Shown: positions 25,690 through 35,378 of the stretch, in pieces
Layout: every line of letters starts with the position of its first letter
Numbering within the stretch: position 1 is the stretch's first letter
Translations under genes and position numbers: made by a program
NCBI RefSeq assembly: GCF_017115045.1
Contig: NZ_JABXKK010000090.1
Location: 62,001-126,000, forward strand
DNA: 64,000 nt
Direction of reading: 5' to 3'
Source of the DNA: Nostoc sp. NMS8
GTDB taxonomy: Bacteria; Cyanobacteriota; Cyanobacteriia; Cyanobacteriales; Nostocaceae
Notes under the pieces: model-generated
What the model saw: only the letters and a program-made list of their open reading frames with translations
The model's database searches: none
Told to the model about the DNA's origin: nothing

Positions 25690-27888
25690 TTACGAATTAC
25701 GAATGATTTGGATGTCGTGATTTGAACGCAGATTTGTATCAGCCCAAGAACATATCAAACCTTCCGATCCTGGGTCAATCAATTGTTCTGGTGATGGTTG
25801 TCGTCGCCAAACTTCTCCTTGCTTGCGGATGGGAAACAGCAAAACTGGGCCTAAATGCCGGACACCTGGGGTTTGTTGCAGTAATGCGACAATATCTGAT
25901 GTATAAACGGGTCGCCCAAATGGCCAACCTTTGCCGTCAATTCCTCCAGTTAAGGGATTTAGATATTTATATAGCGATCGCCTTAAATTCCGGCGAACTT
26001 CCTCGCTGGCAAAAGTGTTGTTGTATGCTGGCTCTAAAGCAACTTCTGTCTGTACCGAAACACCTACGTAATTTGGCTCTTGTAACTCTACTTGTACCCC
26101 TAATAAGCGTCTTTCATCTAAATAACTCAAAATTTGCTCTTGCAGGGCATTACTGAGGGCAAATTCTTCTGGTGTCATGCCATTGCCTTGTGCGATCGCA
26201 TCTGTATTTGCATAAGGAACTACCAGTAAACTAACTATACCAGCTTGTCTGCGAGAATTTGCTGGCAAACACCGGACGCGAGCGATCGCACCAGCACCCG
26301 CCTGTTGAGTTAAAACTTCAAAATCTTCAGCAGTGACGGCGCGATCGCGCGTACGGAGGATACGGGGAGCCTTTATCACAGCCTGTTCCAGCGACTCGGC
26401 ATCCGCCCCATTGATTGCTGGTACACGATTGACCACACTAGCAATATATGGATACGCAGACTTCAAAAACTGGATTGCCCCAGTTTGCACATTGCCTTCT
26501 CTACCGCCGCCTGTACGATAAGTAACCATCCTAATTTCTGAGCCACGGGGAGGAATCGCCCCATATTGGTGTTCGGATTGGTTATTTTCCAGAACTTGTA
26601 CAGATGTGTCATCTAGTGATGGTTGCTGAATTCGCGTCCGTACCTGTGTTTGTTGTTTAAGTTGGCTAGGTTCCCGAATCAGCGGCCCGAATTGGATTGT
26701 ACCAGTGATGGAATCGATGGTGTAATGAAAGTTATGCGGGCCAGAATCAGCAAAATCTCTCACTTCAGTCCACTTTTGCGGCAAACCACCAGCAGGAGTA
26801 ACTAAAATATACTCATTTTCTCGGCGTTCTAAAATTGGTGCTGTTTGTAACTGGAAACTTTGACCGGGTGTACCATCACTAATTCCCAATCGCTCATCTA
26901 GAATCAGCGTACTGTGACTAGCCCTAACAGTACCGCCAATTGACTGCACTGCTAAACCAATAATCCTTGGTGGACGATTGTAACCAGTTTCATTTGCTTC
27001 TGTCGAAACAAAGCTACAGCGCAACCAGCGACCTCGGTATGAGGTAAAATTAGCCACAGGCCAAATCTGCGGTAGATGCAAACGTACCTCTGCACCTTGA
27101 GACGGGTTTCCACCCTGTTGAGCGATTTCATAAAAACTGAAACCGCGAGTTTTATCATCTGACTCTTGCAATAAAACGGGTTGCCAATTTTCCCCGTCCC
27201 AGGCTTCCCACCTCCGGGGTGGTTGATTGGGGTTAATCCCAGCCGGGGTAGCCGCAGCTCCCTGGAAAATAATTTCTAAAACATTAGCGTCTAAGGGATC
27301 ATCAGAATTAATTGCTAAATAAAAGCAATTACCAGGCTGGGGTTCCTCTTCAAATATTGGTTGTTCATTACCTGTCCAGTAACCGTTAGATTGACGAGTC
27401 CAGGAAGTTGTGACTCTTTCGCGCAGAGATTGGGGAATATCTTCGGTAGTTTGGGCAGTTAAGAAATGTTGGATGCGGGGTTTGCCGATAATTAGAGGAG
27501 CATCTGTACTGAAGGTAATCGCTTCTGTGGTTTCAGTGCGGATAGTTGAGGCTTCCAATCCGGCGGGAATCGTGTAGGCTTCAGGTAGTGCAGCGCTTAA
27601 ATAAAAAGTTAATTCCGTGCGGGCTGGGGCGGGAGGCTGGAGACGAATACCCAGTAATTCTAGGAACGCGACATAATTTTTTCGGGGTACTTGGTTAAAT
27701 CTGAGTAACATCTGGTCAGTTAACCAAGCAAATAACTCAATTAGCGTAATTCCTGGGTCACTAAGATTGTGGTCAGTCCATTCTGGACAGTAGCGAGGAA
27801 TACGCATAATACATTCTTCCACCAAATCATCGAAGGCGCGATCGTCTAAATTGGAAGAAGGTAATTTCGGTAAAAAGTCAAAGTTCAC
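25690..27888 (-). CDS. eCIS baseplate assembly protein J (Afp11/gp6-like)
   Basis: 732 residues. N-terminus FLPKLPSSNLDDRAFDDLVE and PRYCPEWTDHNLSDPGITLI, the typical opening of the contractile-system J protein, followed by LLRFNQVPRKNYVAFLELLG. The C-terminal half carries the baseplate_J domain (RAVTAEDFEVLTQQAGAGAI). It builds the baseplate wedge heterodimer with the tail protein I product. Its start overlaps the stop of the gp25 gene (27885-27888, ATGA), so the two are coupled. Confidence 0.85.
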   Translation of the reverse strand: MNFDFLPKLPSSNLDDRAFDDLVEECIMRIPRYCPEWTDHNLSDPGITLIELFAWLTDQMLLRFNQVPRKNYVAFLELLGIRLQPPAPARTELTFYLSAALPEAYTIPAGLEASTIRTETTEAITFSTDAPLIIGKPRIQHFLTAQTTEDIPQSLRERVTTSWTRQSNGYWTGNEQPIFEEEPQPGNCFYLAINSDDPLDANVLEIIFQGAAATPAGINPNQPPRRWEAWDGENWQPVLLQESDDKTRGFSFYEIAQQGGNPSQGAEVRLHLPQIWPVANFTSYRGRWLRCSFVSTEANETGYNRPPRIIGLAVQSIGGTVRASHSTLILDERLGISDGTPGQSFQLQTAPILERRENEYILVTPAGGLPQKWTEVRDFADSGPHNFHYTIDSITGTIQFGPLIREPSQLKQQTQVRTRIQQPSLDDTSVQVLENNQSEHQYGAIPPRGSEIRMVTYRTGGGREGNVQTGAIQFLKSAYPYIASVVNRVPAINGADAESLEQAVIKAPRILRTRDRAVTAEDFEVLTQQAGAGAIARVRCLPANSRRQAGIVSLLVVPYANTDAIAQGNGMTPEEFALSNALQEQILSYLDERRLLGVQVELQEPNYVGVSVQTEVALEPAYNNTFASEEVRRNLRRSLYKYLNPLTGGIDGKGWPFGRPVYTSDIVALLQQTPGVRHLGPVLLFPIRKQGEVWRRQPSPEQLIDPGSEGLICSWADTNLRSNHDIQIIRNS

Positions 27889-28307
27889 GATTCCTCCCCA
27901 GCTGACACCAAATAATAAGGATAAACAAAACTATAAATATCGGGGCTGTCTTTAAGTCGATAATTGATGATAATGTCCACTCTGCCACGCATAGGATCAG
28001 GATCGGTGACAATTTCATCGATAGTAATGCGTGGTTCCCAAACTTCTAAAGCTTCCAAGACATAAAGACGGATCCGCAGTAGGGTATCGCTATTCAAAGT
28101 TGCAAACGCCAATTCTGACAAGCGCGAACCAAAGGTAGGTCGATAAACCCGCTCACCTACTCCCGTGCGGAGGATAATCCAAATAGATTCTTTAACTTTT
28201 TGATCTTCACGGCTAAGTTGTATCCCACCTTGCACATTTAAATGCAGTGGATAAGCCCAACCTGTTCCCAAATAGGCTCGATCGCGACCATAAACCATAT
28301 CTGGCAC
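27885..28307 (-). CDS. eCIS baseplate protein, gp25/GPW family (Afp9-like)
   Basis: 140 residues with the gp25 pattern: WIILRTGVGERVYRPTFGSR, then LEALEVWEPRITIDEI and a C-terminal beta-rich end (FVYPYYL). gp25 proteins share the sheath handshake fold and seed sheath polymerisation at the baseplate, so its presence implies a sheath protein somewhere in the genome. Separated from the PAAR gene by the 21-bp repeat array, and coupled to the J gene downstream. Confidence 0.87.
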   Translation of the reverse strand: MPDMVYGRDRAYLGTGWAYPLHLNVQGGIQLSREDQKVKESIWIILRTGVGERVYRPTFGSRLSELAFATLNSDTLLRIRLYVLEALEVWEPRITIDEIVTDPDPMRGRVDIIINYRLKDSPDIYSFVYPYYLVSAGEES

Positions 28308-28407
28308 TTAGACAGCTGTTACATGGATATCTTCAAAGATATCGGCACAAAGGGTTTAAGCCTATTCGCCAAAGGTCGAGGATGAAGAGGTAGGCAAGAG
28401 TTTAAGA

Positions 28408-28722
28408 TTCCGAAGTGGATTAACGGAGTTCCGAGGTGGATTAACGGAGTTCCGAAGTAGATGAACGGAGTTCCGAAGTGGATGAACGGAGTTCCGAAGT
28501 GGATGAACGGAGTTCCGAAGTGGATGAACGGAGTTCCGAAGTAGATGAACGGAGTTCCGAAGTGGATGAACGGAGTTCCGAAGTGGATGAACGGAGTTCC
28601 GAAGTAGATGAACGGAGTTCAAAGGTGGATGAACGGAGTTCAAAGGTGGATGAACGGAGTTCCGAAGTGGATGAACGGAGTTCCGAAGTGGATGAACGGA
28701 GTTCAAAGGTGGATGAAAGAGA
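28408..28722. repeat. 21-bp tandem repeat array, 15 copies
   Basis: Fifteen consecutive 21-base units (consensus TTCCGAAGTGGATGAACGGA plus G) with variants AAAGG for CGAAG and TAGATG for TGGATG. It sits between the gp25 and PAAR genes. The unit length is a multiple of three and several frames stay open across it on both strands, but there is no ribosome-binding context, so I treat it as non-coding. Confidence 0.9.
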
Positions 28723-28782
28723 TTCTAACTCCCCCTTGCCCCCTGCGCCCTGCCCCCTGCCTCCTGCCCACTGCCTCTCCAA

Positions 28783-29283
28783 TCAGCCGCCAATCAAAAC
28801 AGTGGGATTACCTTTGATAATTTTATTCGGTGGCCCCAATGCTTCTATAATGGTGTCGCCCATCCGAGAGGCTGGCAGATTGTTAATCAGCACAGTCTGA
28901 CTACCATCAATTACAACCCCAGGGCCGTGAGGAGGTAAAGGTAAAGGTGTGGCGCAATTATGAATATCAGCACCAGCAGCAGCAGCAGCGATCGCACTAC
29001 CCATAGTAGCCGCTGATGTTGCCTTTGTAGTTTGTTCGGCAGCTAAAGCAGCAGGTAGCCCTGGTGTACCAGCCGCCGATAAAGTAGCAGCCTCAGCCAC
29101 TTGGATAGCTGTATCAGAAGCAGTTTTGGCGGATTGCAAACCTGGTACTGCGGCAGCAAGCACACCCCGCCACGCAGGTAAAGACCCAATCAACACATTA
29201 GGACTACCCGGCCCTCCTGTTAAAACTGGGGGTAAAGGGTGCGCCACATTGTCGGTAATTCTTGCTGCTGGTCTACCCATCAC
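28783..29283 (-). CDS. PAAR-domain spike tip protein (Afp10-like)
   Basis: 166 residues. The opening MGRPAARITDNVAHPLPP, the GSPNVLIGSLPAWRG line, the CATPLPLPPHGPGVVIDGSQ segment and VLINNLPASRMGDTI correspond to the PAAR cone that caps the VgrG-like spike. An Ala/Thr-rich insert (about residues 45-105) interrupts the repeats. PAAR tips sharpen the spike and can carry effectors. The gene follows the spike gene in the same direction. Confidence 0.85.
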   Translation of the reverse strand: MMGRPAARITDNVAHPLPPVLTGGPGSPNVLIGSLPAWRGVLAAAVPGLQSAKTASDTAIQVAEAATLSAAGTPGLPAALAAEQTTKATSAATMGSAIAAAAAGADIHNCATPLPLPPHGPGVVIDGSQTVLINNLPASRMGDTIIEALGPPNKIIKGNPTVLIGG

Positions 29284-29396
29284 AACCTCCTATTATGTTT
29301 ATTACAAATTACGTTAGCGCAACAGTAGCGAGTCCACGTACCCTTACAGGGAAGCAAGCTACGCTTTTAGCGTCTCGTGGAGAGCGTCATTACGAA

Positions 29397-31127
29397 TTAA
29401 TTAAGTCGAATCAATGCACCTTTGACTGTAATTGTGCCATTGGCTGAAATGTCTATATTGCCAGCAGCATCTAAGGACATATTACCTGTTGATTTCACTG
29501 AAACAGATTTACCCATGTCGTCCATTTTGATTTTATGACCGCCTTTAGTTTCAATTTCTATACACCTTTGACTGTCATTGAGATATATTTTGTGACCGTA
29601 TTCAGTTTCTACGCGAATACCTTTTTTACTACTTCCTTTATCTTCTTCAACAAACTGTAGAGTATGACCAACACGAGTTTTAATGGTGCGTAATCTCACA
29701 GCACTTGTAACCGAGTCATTCACCTTTTCCGGTGGTGCATCTTTGCCATTCCATACCCCACCAATAACGTAGGGACGGTGGATATCACCATGTTCAAAAC
29801 CTACCAAAACTTCATCGTTTACCTCTGGTAAACAGTCGAAACCTCTGTTGGGGCCTGCTCCCACAGCTACAACTCTCGCCCAGTCACTTGTATGTTCTTC
29901 TGTGAGAGTGGGAAACTTTACCTTCACCCTACCCCATGACTGTGGGTCTTTGTTATCAGTTACAATCCCCACTAAGAGAGTCTCAGATGGCTGGAGACGT
30001 TTTTGTGGAGATAGAGTTGTGAATAAGTTACCAGAACGTAGTCCCCGGACGCTGAAATCAGTTTCATAAACGCGCTGATTAAAGAAATGGCGGGTTTCTG
30101 TAACATAATACTTACCACTATAGCGATCGCCCATACCTTTAAGCTTAACAACTCGTCCAGGACGAATCTCAGGATTCCCTGCTGCTTTCGCATCTGCATA
30201 AACAAATTCTCCTCCCAACTCATCACACAAAGCCTGAGCCATAGCCTTTGCTTGCTTTTGACTGGCGACAGGCTTATCTACAACAATCATTTTGGGAGAC
30301 TTAAGATTAGAAAATGCAGTACTGGTACTACTTCCTAGCTGATTGCCTGTCTCGGTTACTTGCTTTTCTTTATTAGCTGTTTGGCTAATCAATTTTTTCT
30401 GAGCATAGTCCCAGGCACGTACTTCTACAGAACTCACCTGTTCAGCACTGGTGACGCGGGTACTAAATTTACTAATATCATCAAGCCATTCTAATGCTAG
30501 AGATTCCTGAATTTTTGGTTTGCAAAAGTTCAGCTTATCCTCTGTAATAAATAGTTCAAAACCATTACGGGCTGCCCTTTCTCGCAGAAACTCCATATTA
30601 GTTTGGTTTTCTTGGAAAACATACTTATTAACTTCGCCTGTCGAATCGATATCGCCAGGTCTTATGCCTACTTCTTGAACTATTTTTTTGACTATATCAC
30701 TATCAGTTTCATTCAAAAAAGAACGATTATAACGACCTCTGTGAAGACGATGAGAAATATCATAACCACGAACAATAATATCAGCTTCAGATTTTTCATT
30801 GAAGTGAACTTCCATCGCGGTAATTTCGCCTTCAATGAGAGTTTTTTCTACCTCATCTTGAAAATTATTATCTAGAGTAGTACTCGAAGTAAAACCCAAC
30901 TTTACTTTTTTGCCAATTTTAAACAACGGCTCATGTCGCCAAGCCTTATTTTCTGCTCGGTCAGATGTAGGAATATAGCTATTATGTATTACTAGCGTAA
31001 ACATTGCTGGCAAATGAAGGCTTTCTTCGATTGTTATTTGCAACAAATCCTTCATTAATTCAGGCGAAGCGGGTTTTCCGTCTATCTGAATTTTAGGTTC
31101 GCTTAAATAAAGACTTTTTTTAGGCAT
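29397..31127 (-). CDS. VgrG-like spike protein (phage late control D/gp27-gp5 fusion, Afp8-like)
   Basis: 576 residues. The N-terminal gp27-like part (LYLSEPKIQIDGKPASPELM, then YDISHRLHRGRYNRSF and the late-control-D segment) forms the hub. The middle OB-fold (LVGIVTDNKDPQSWGRVKVK, then WARVVAVGAGPNRGFDCLPE and GFEHGDIHRPYVIGGVWNG) is the gp5-like collar, and the C-terminal 80 residues are a short beta-helix with repeating glycines (MSLDAAGNIDISANGT). No lysozyme domain. It forms the central spike between the tube and the PAAR tip. Confidence 0.88.
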   Translation of the reverse strand: MPKKSLYLSEPKIQIDGKPASPELMKDLLQITIEESLHLPAMFTLVIHNSYIPTSDRAENKAWRHEPLFKIGKKVKLGFTSSTTLDNNFQDEVEKTLIEGEITAMEVHFNEKSEADIIVRGYDISHRLHRGRYNRSFLNETDSDIVKKIVQEVGIRPGDIDSTGEVNKYVFQENQTNMEFLRERAARNGFELFITEDKLNFCKPKIQESLALEWLDDISKFSTRVTSAEQVSSVEVRAWDYAQKKLISQTANKEKQVTETGNQLGSSTSTAFSNLKSPKMIVVDKPVASQKQAKAMAQALCDELGGEFVYADAKAAGNPEIRPGRVVKLKGMGDRYSGKYYVTETRHFFNQRVYETDFSVRGLRSGNLFTTLSPQKRLQPSETLLVGIVTDNKDPQSWGRVKVKFPTLTEEHTSDWARVVAVGAGPNRGFDCLPEVNDEVLVGFEHGDIHRPYVIGGVWNGKDAPPEKVNDSVTSAVRLRTIKTRVGHTLQFVEEDKGSSKKGIRVETEYGHKIYLNDSQRCIEIETKGGHKIKMDDMGKSVSVKSTGNMSLDAAGNIDISANGTITVKGALIRLN

Positions 31128-31171
31128 AAGTAGTAATCTATAAAATTAAAATGTTCCAACAATCCTAAATT

Positions 31172-31726
31172 TTAAGTATTTTTTCCCAGTTTGGGACTTG
31201 GCTGGCGACTTGCACCTTTAGAATCAGATTCGCGTCCTCCAGGAAGGTTATTTTTATCTACTTCTTGCAAGGCTATATCTACCAGCGCCCTAACTGGTGT
31301 ACCATCACTCAGAAACATATTTAAAGAGTAAGTTAGACTCGTAATTACACAATAAAAATACTCTGATCCCCATGTAAATATATAAACAGGTGGACGCTTA
31401 TCAGTTGCTCTATTGATAGTTTCCACACCTTTCTTAATATTATCAATATACTTTTTCATCACGGAGTCTTTCGTTTCATAAGTATCATATAATAATTGTT
31501 TCAGTGTAAATTTATAAGGCTCAACTCCAGAAAAGTTGACTTTCGGAAGTAGAGTAGTTCCTCTATTACCTTGCTTACTTTCCCACTTCACAGTTCGAGC
31601 AAAACTAATATCTGTAGGATTAAACATTAATTCAATATCTGGTGCTTCACCGTTATAAGCTACAAGTTTGGCTTTCTCAAGTTGCGGTTGGCGCTTTTGA
31701 ATAACAATAATTGCGGGACTTGCCAT
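31172..31726 (-). CDS. CIS tube/baseplate connector protein (Afp7/gp53-like)
   Basis: Start chosen at ATG 31724-31726 because GGAG lies 10 bases upstream; an upstream in-frame ATG at 31771 overlaps the previous gene and lacks such a site. 184 residues, beginning MASPAIIVIQKRQPQLEKAK, with FMFNPT-like LMFNPTDISFARTVKWES and later YFYCVITSLTYSLNMFLSDG. This is the CIS tube protein family, placed between tube and spike. A C-terminal LysM domain, usual in Afp7-type proteins, is not visible: the last 25 residues are polar and disordered. Confidence 0.75.
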   Translation of the reverse strand: MASPAIIVIQKRQPQLEKAKLVAYNGEAPDIELMFNPTDISFARTVKWESKQGNRGTTLLPKVNFSGVEPYKFTLKQLLYDTYETKDSVMKKYIDNIKKGVETINRATDKRPPVYIFTWGSEYFYCVITSLTYSLNMFLSDGTPVRALVDIALQEVDKNNLPGGRESDSKGASRQPSPKLGKNT

Positions 31727-31764
31727 TTGAATAGTTCTCCAAAAATTAATTATTGAATAGAAAA

Positions 31765-34700
31765 TTACCAAGGTAATCGACCAGAGTAACCGCCATGACG
31801 TTCTCGCTCAATTTCTATCCGTTGTCGTAATCTGTGATAAATTTCACGGGCTAGAGCTTCAATATTAGCCGTATCATCTGTATCATCTTCTTGAGAAGCT
31901 AAAGAGGTATTCTCTATTGTCTCAGTTATCGGTTGTATTTCTCTAGATATGTCGGGTGGAGTCACTTCTCCACCATCAGCAAAGCCTCTAGGTGTAGGAA
32001 GGTGTTTAGCAAAAACTTGTGGCGACTCTGAAACATAAGAAAAATCATAATTTTGGCTATTAGATTCCACATCACTAAAGTTAAAGCTAGTGAATTCATC
32101 ATTATTTCCATTGAGTAAATCTTCCACACTTGACCATTGAGAAGGTGTATTTGACCATTGCGAAGGTGTATTAGTGCGGGGATTTGCTTTTCGGAAAATT
32201 AGGGGAGGTGAGGAGTATTGAGGTGAAGGTTCATCCACATCAATTGTTTCGTTTTGAAGAGGATTAAGCTGTGGAGAATTGAGAATTGAAAGTTTCTGTT
32301 TACTAATATTCAACCCCAAAGAAGAAGGAATTACAGAATTGGATATCTGAGGTGAGTAAGTTTCGGTGCTTTTTAGTTGTAATGAAGTGTCTGGAAAAGA
32401 ATCGACTTTAGTCGGAGTCTCTGGAGAAGTTGTTTCTTCTGGTTCTGTGGGATTGGGTGTCTGTAAACTTGGAAGGATAATATCTTGCGGTGTTCCACCA
32501 GTGTTGATGTGATGTAGTAGAGGTAAATTCTTCTGTGCATCTCTAATATTAATCACAAACTCCCCAGGCGTAAGCATTGCTGGTACTGTATCCGAGGGTG
32601 CTATTTGCTGACGATTTTCAACGTGGGAGTCTGTTACATGACCACCAGTAGCATAACCTTTAGGTGCTGGCAAATTTTTAATAGTCGCGTTTTGCTCAAC
32701 TTCAGATGGTATAGTTACCTCATTTTGTGCGGAAGTTGCTTCTTCCGGGATATCTGGATTATCTGGATTATCTGAAATATCAACCTTTGTTGATATCTCA
32801 GAATTTGTTACCGCAAAGGGAAGTTCTGATTCTATTAGTTGTTCATTGTCAATAGTTTTCCTGAAAATACTCTCAGTTGTAACGATTTTAGGTAATGTGG
32901 CGGGAATTGTTGATGTGTTAACGTCCTCGTGAGACATCACAGTTTCATCAATCTCAGGCGATGTGGCGGTAACAGCTAGTGCTTCACCAATCTCAGGTGA
33001 TGTGGCGATAATTGTTGGTGTTTCAACAATTTTAGGCGATGTGGCGATAACTGTTGGTGTTTCCACAATCTCAGGCGACGTGGCGGTAACTGCTGGTATT
33101 TCAACAATCTCAGGTAGCGCTAAGATGGGATAACTTTCTGTATACTCGTTGATAGTATTCTCAATACTGCTGTCATCTTGTAGCGAAGTTACATTTGTTG
33201 ACACATCTAAAAGATTATCTGCAATAGCAGATTGTGACTCTAAAGTTACTAACTGTTGATGATTATCAGAGTTTTGGAATAAACTGGGTGTGTCTTCAAT
33301 ATCGGCTGAAGTTGGTGTTAACTGAATAGGTATACTGGCTGGAGACTGACTCGTAAAACTAGAGACAATCTCTTGTTGTATTGTAATCGGGCTTTTTGCA
33401 ACTGAAGACTGAGAATTAGGTACAGCAACATCCTGTGGTGGTGTATAGCTGTGCGCCCTTACTATATTTTCATCATTCGCAAAAACATGAAGTGTGTCAT
33501 TAAGATCAGGTGATGTCAATGTTGATAATAAAGCTGTATTTTCTAGAGAATTATCAGCCACAAAATTATCTGTAGCAAAATTATTTAGATTATTTTCTAA
33601 TATTAAGTCTGCTCCAATATCTGTAATTGCCTCAAAATCACTATTTCCACTTATATATGATGACTTTTCTTCTGGCGATGGAGATATAAAGGTTGATAAA
33701 ACCTCATTCTTATCTATTAAATTTATTGAAGAAGCGATGCTTTGATTATCAATTATCGAAGGAAGTTGATCTGTTTCAATATCCTGTTGTGGTAGCGTTG
33801 ATCTGACTGGAATATCTGAAATACTAACTAATTCTGATGCTTCAGGGATTATCTGCTGTTCATCATTCCCCAATAAACTATGGGGAACAAATGTTTGATC
33901 TACATTTTGTTGATAAAAAGGAAGTTCTACAAGTGAAGATTCTGCTAAATCACTTGTATTATCATCTAATTTATTTTCTTGTTGCAATTGTAAAATACCT
34001 TCTATCTCAGACGATTCTCCACTAGGTAAATTAAATGCTAATTTAGCTTTTTCTTGCAGTTCTTTGTTAGTAATATTTTTATTAAACAAAGTCAATTTAT
34101 CTTTAACGTCAGATAAATTTGGTGTACTTACACTAGGCGTTATAATACCAATTGAATTATCATCATTTGTAATATTATCTAAAGCAATATCAAGTTGTAA
34201 AGTGGGAAGTTCTAAGTTAGCTTCAACAAGCAGAGGTTTATCTGATGCTAATAAGCTATTTTCATTTGAATTAATAGGAATGTTGCTTTTGTCAATAAAC
34301 TTAGTTGCAGATGATTTGATCGGTTTTTTAGTCTTAGATTTAGTGGCTGACTTTTTTTCTGGGGGCTGTTGAGATTTATTTGTTTTTTTTGATTTAGATT
34401 TAGATTTATTTTTAGCACTAATATTGATTTCTGATGAGGTATCATTACTCGTATTGTTTTCAATGCGAGTTGGTATTATCTCTGGAATACTAGCTTTTAC
34501 TGTTTCGCTACTGTTAATATTACTATTTTCTAGCGGATTTATGAAATCAGCAGAATCAAATTCCAGTAATGAAAATTCATTATTTATATCCTGAGTATCC
34601 CAACTATCCCAACCTATTAGTGGCTGTATCGATGGCTCATATTCACGAGATAAGAAAAACTTTGAGGATGTAACTAATGGTAGTTTATTTTGAATGGAAC

Positions 34701-34830
34701 TGATAAAATTACTTCGTGAATTTAGAGAATGAGACTCTTTTCTTAATAACATTTTGTGAGGATTAGATAAAGACGCTCTAATCCCAAGGGGATGAATATT
34801 GTTTCCTAATGTAGGTTGAATAATTTGCAT
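31765..34830 (-). CDS. Large low-complexity eCIS protein, tape-measure-like
   Basis: 1021 residues, rich in Ser, Asn, Ile and Glu and largely predicted to be disordered. Degenerate repeats of about 12 residues (EIVETPTVIATSP-like) occupy about 570-635. Near 705-745 it reads GYATGGHVTDSHVENRQQIA then SDTVPAMLTPGEFVINIRDA, the TPGEFVI element widely found in phage and CIS tape-measure proteins, with a second short copy (GFADGGEVTPPD) near 950. The C-terminus EIYHRLRQRIEIERERHGGY resembles that of the preceding 76-residue protein. Its place between tube and connector fits a tape-measure or baseplate-docking role, but that is inference. Confidence 0.55.
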   Translation of the reverse strand: MQIIQPTLGNNIHPLGIRASLSNPHKMLLRKESHSLNSRSNFISSIQNKLPLVTSSKFFLSREYEPSIQPLIGWDSWDTQDINNEFSLLEFDSADFINPLENSNINSSETVKASIPEIIPTRIENNTSNDTSSEINISAKNKSKSKSKKTNKSQQPPEKKSATKSKTKKPIKSSATKFIDKSNIPINSNENSLLASDKPLLVEANLELPTLQLDIALDNITNDDNSIGIITPSVSTPNLSDVKDKLTLFNKNITNKELQEKAKLAFNLPSGESSEIEGILQLQQENKLDDNTSDLAESSLVELPFYQQNVDQTFVPHSLLGNDEQQIIPEASELVSISDIPVRSTLPQQDIETDQLPSIIDNQSIASSINLIDKNEVLSTFISPSPEEKSSYISGNSDFEAITDIGADLILENNLNNFATDNFVADNSLENTALLSTLTSPDLNDTLHVFANDENIVRAHSYTPPQDVAVPNSQSSVAKSPITIQQEIVSSFTSQSPASIPIQLTPTSADIEDTPSLFQNSDNHQQLVTLESQSAIADNLLDVSTNVTSLQDDSSIENTINEYTESYPILALPEIVEIPAVTATSPEIVETPTVIATSPKIVETPTIIATSPEIGEALAVTATSPEIDETVMSHEDVNTSTIPATLPKIVTTESIFRKTIDNEQLIESELPFAVTNSEISTKVDISDNPDNPDIPEEATSAQNEVTIPSEVEQNATIKNLPAPKGYATGGHVTDSHVENRQQIAPSDTVPAMLTPGEFVINIRDAQKNLPLLHHINTGGTPQDIILPSLQTPNPTEPEETTSPETPTKVDSFPDTSLQLKSTETYSPQISNSVIPSSLGLNISKQKLSILNSPQLNPLQNETIDVDEPSPQYSSPPLIFRKANPRTNTPSQWSNTPSQWSSVEDLLNGNNDEFTSFNFSDVESNSQNYDFSYVSESPQVFAKHLPTPRGFADGGEVTPPDISREIQPITETIENTSLASQEDDTDDTANIEALAREIYHRLRQRIEIERERHGGYSGRLPW

Positions 34831-34853
34831 AGTTATAGTTGAAAAATAGCCGA

Positions 34854-35378
34854 TTAACTAGAAACGAAATATCCGGTTTTTTGATTTCGTTGTACAGAAC
34901 TACCTCCTCCTGTAGCTCTGGCAACTTGTAAACCTTCATAAGCTAAAGTTAATTCTTCAATGGCAACGGCTTTGCCATCTGCTTGAAGTGTCGGTGTTTT
35001 CCAGGTTATAGGGATAGCACCAATTAAAGTCCAACTCATCATTGTTTCACCGGCTTGATTGAAAATCAGAATATTGACATTGCGCCGGGATGTTTTCTTT
35101 TGTTCATCAAAAACTGCATTCATCCAGTTCCAAAAACCTGGATGATCGGTAACTCCACGTTTAAGAGTTATGTCTGTAAATTCTGTATGACCTAAATAAA
35201 TTCTTTGCTGATCGTTGACACCACCTTCTTGAAACACATTTTTCTTAATTTGAATACTTAATCCTGAACATTCGGCGAAAGATGCAGCAATAGAACTGTC
35301 TATCTCAACGTAGAAACGATTAGTAGTGACATAATTTAATTCGTGAGTAATGTTGCCGTTATTAGCGCCTGTAGCCAT
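34854..35378 (-). CDS. eCIS tail tube protein (T4 gp19/Afp5-like)
   Basis: 174 residues from ATG 35376-35378, preceded by AAAGGTGG; a GTG start nine bases upstream is less likely. The family pattern is complete: YVTTNRFYVEIDSSIAASFA, ECSGLSIQIKKNVFQEGG, LKRGVTDHPGFWNWMNAVFD and a C-terminal VAIEELTLAYEGL. Tube proteins of this type stack as hexamers inside the sheath or form the tube initiator on the spike. As the only tube gene here and next to baseplate genes, it more likely encodes the initiator/adaptor form. Its start overlaps the stop of the 76-residue gene (ATGA). Confidence 0.85.
   Translation of the reverse strand: MATGANNGNITHELNYVTTNRFYVEIDSSIAASFAECSGLSIQIKKNVFQEGGVNDQQRIYLGHTEFTDITLKRGVTDHPGFWNWMNAVFDEQKKTSRRNVNILIFNQAGETMMSWTLIGAIPITWKTPTLQADGKAVAIEELTLAYEGLQVARATGGGSSVQRNQKTGYFVSS

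Noticed and set aside
28408..28722. CRISPR array
   Set aside because: Units are contiguous 21-mers without spacers, and no cas gene is present.
28362..28900. Open frames across the 21-bp array encoding 7-residue repeats on both strands
   Set aside because: No start context, no homology, and one is antisense to the PAAR gene; the unit length divisible by three explains the open frames.
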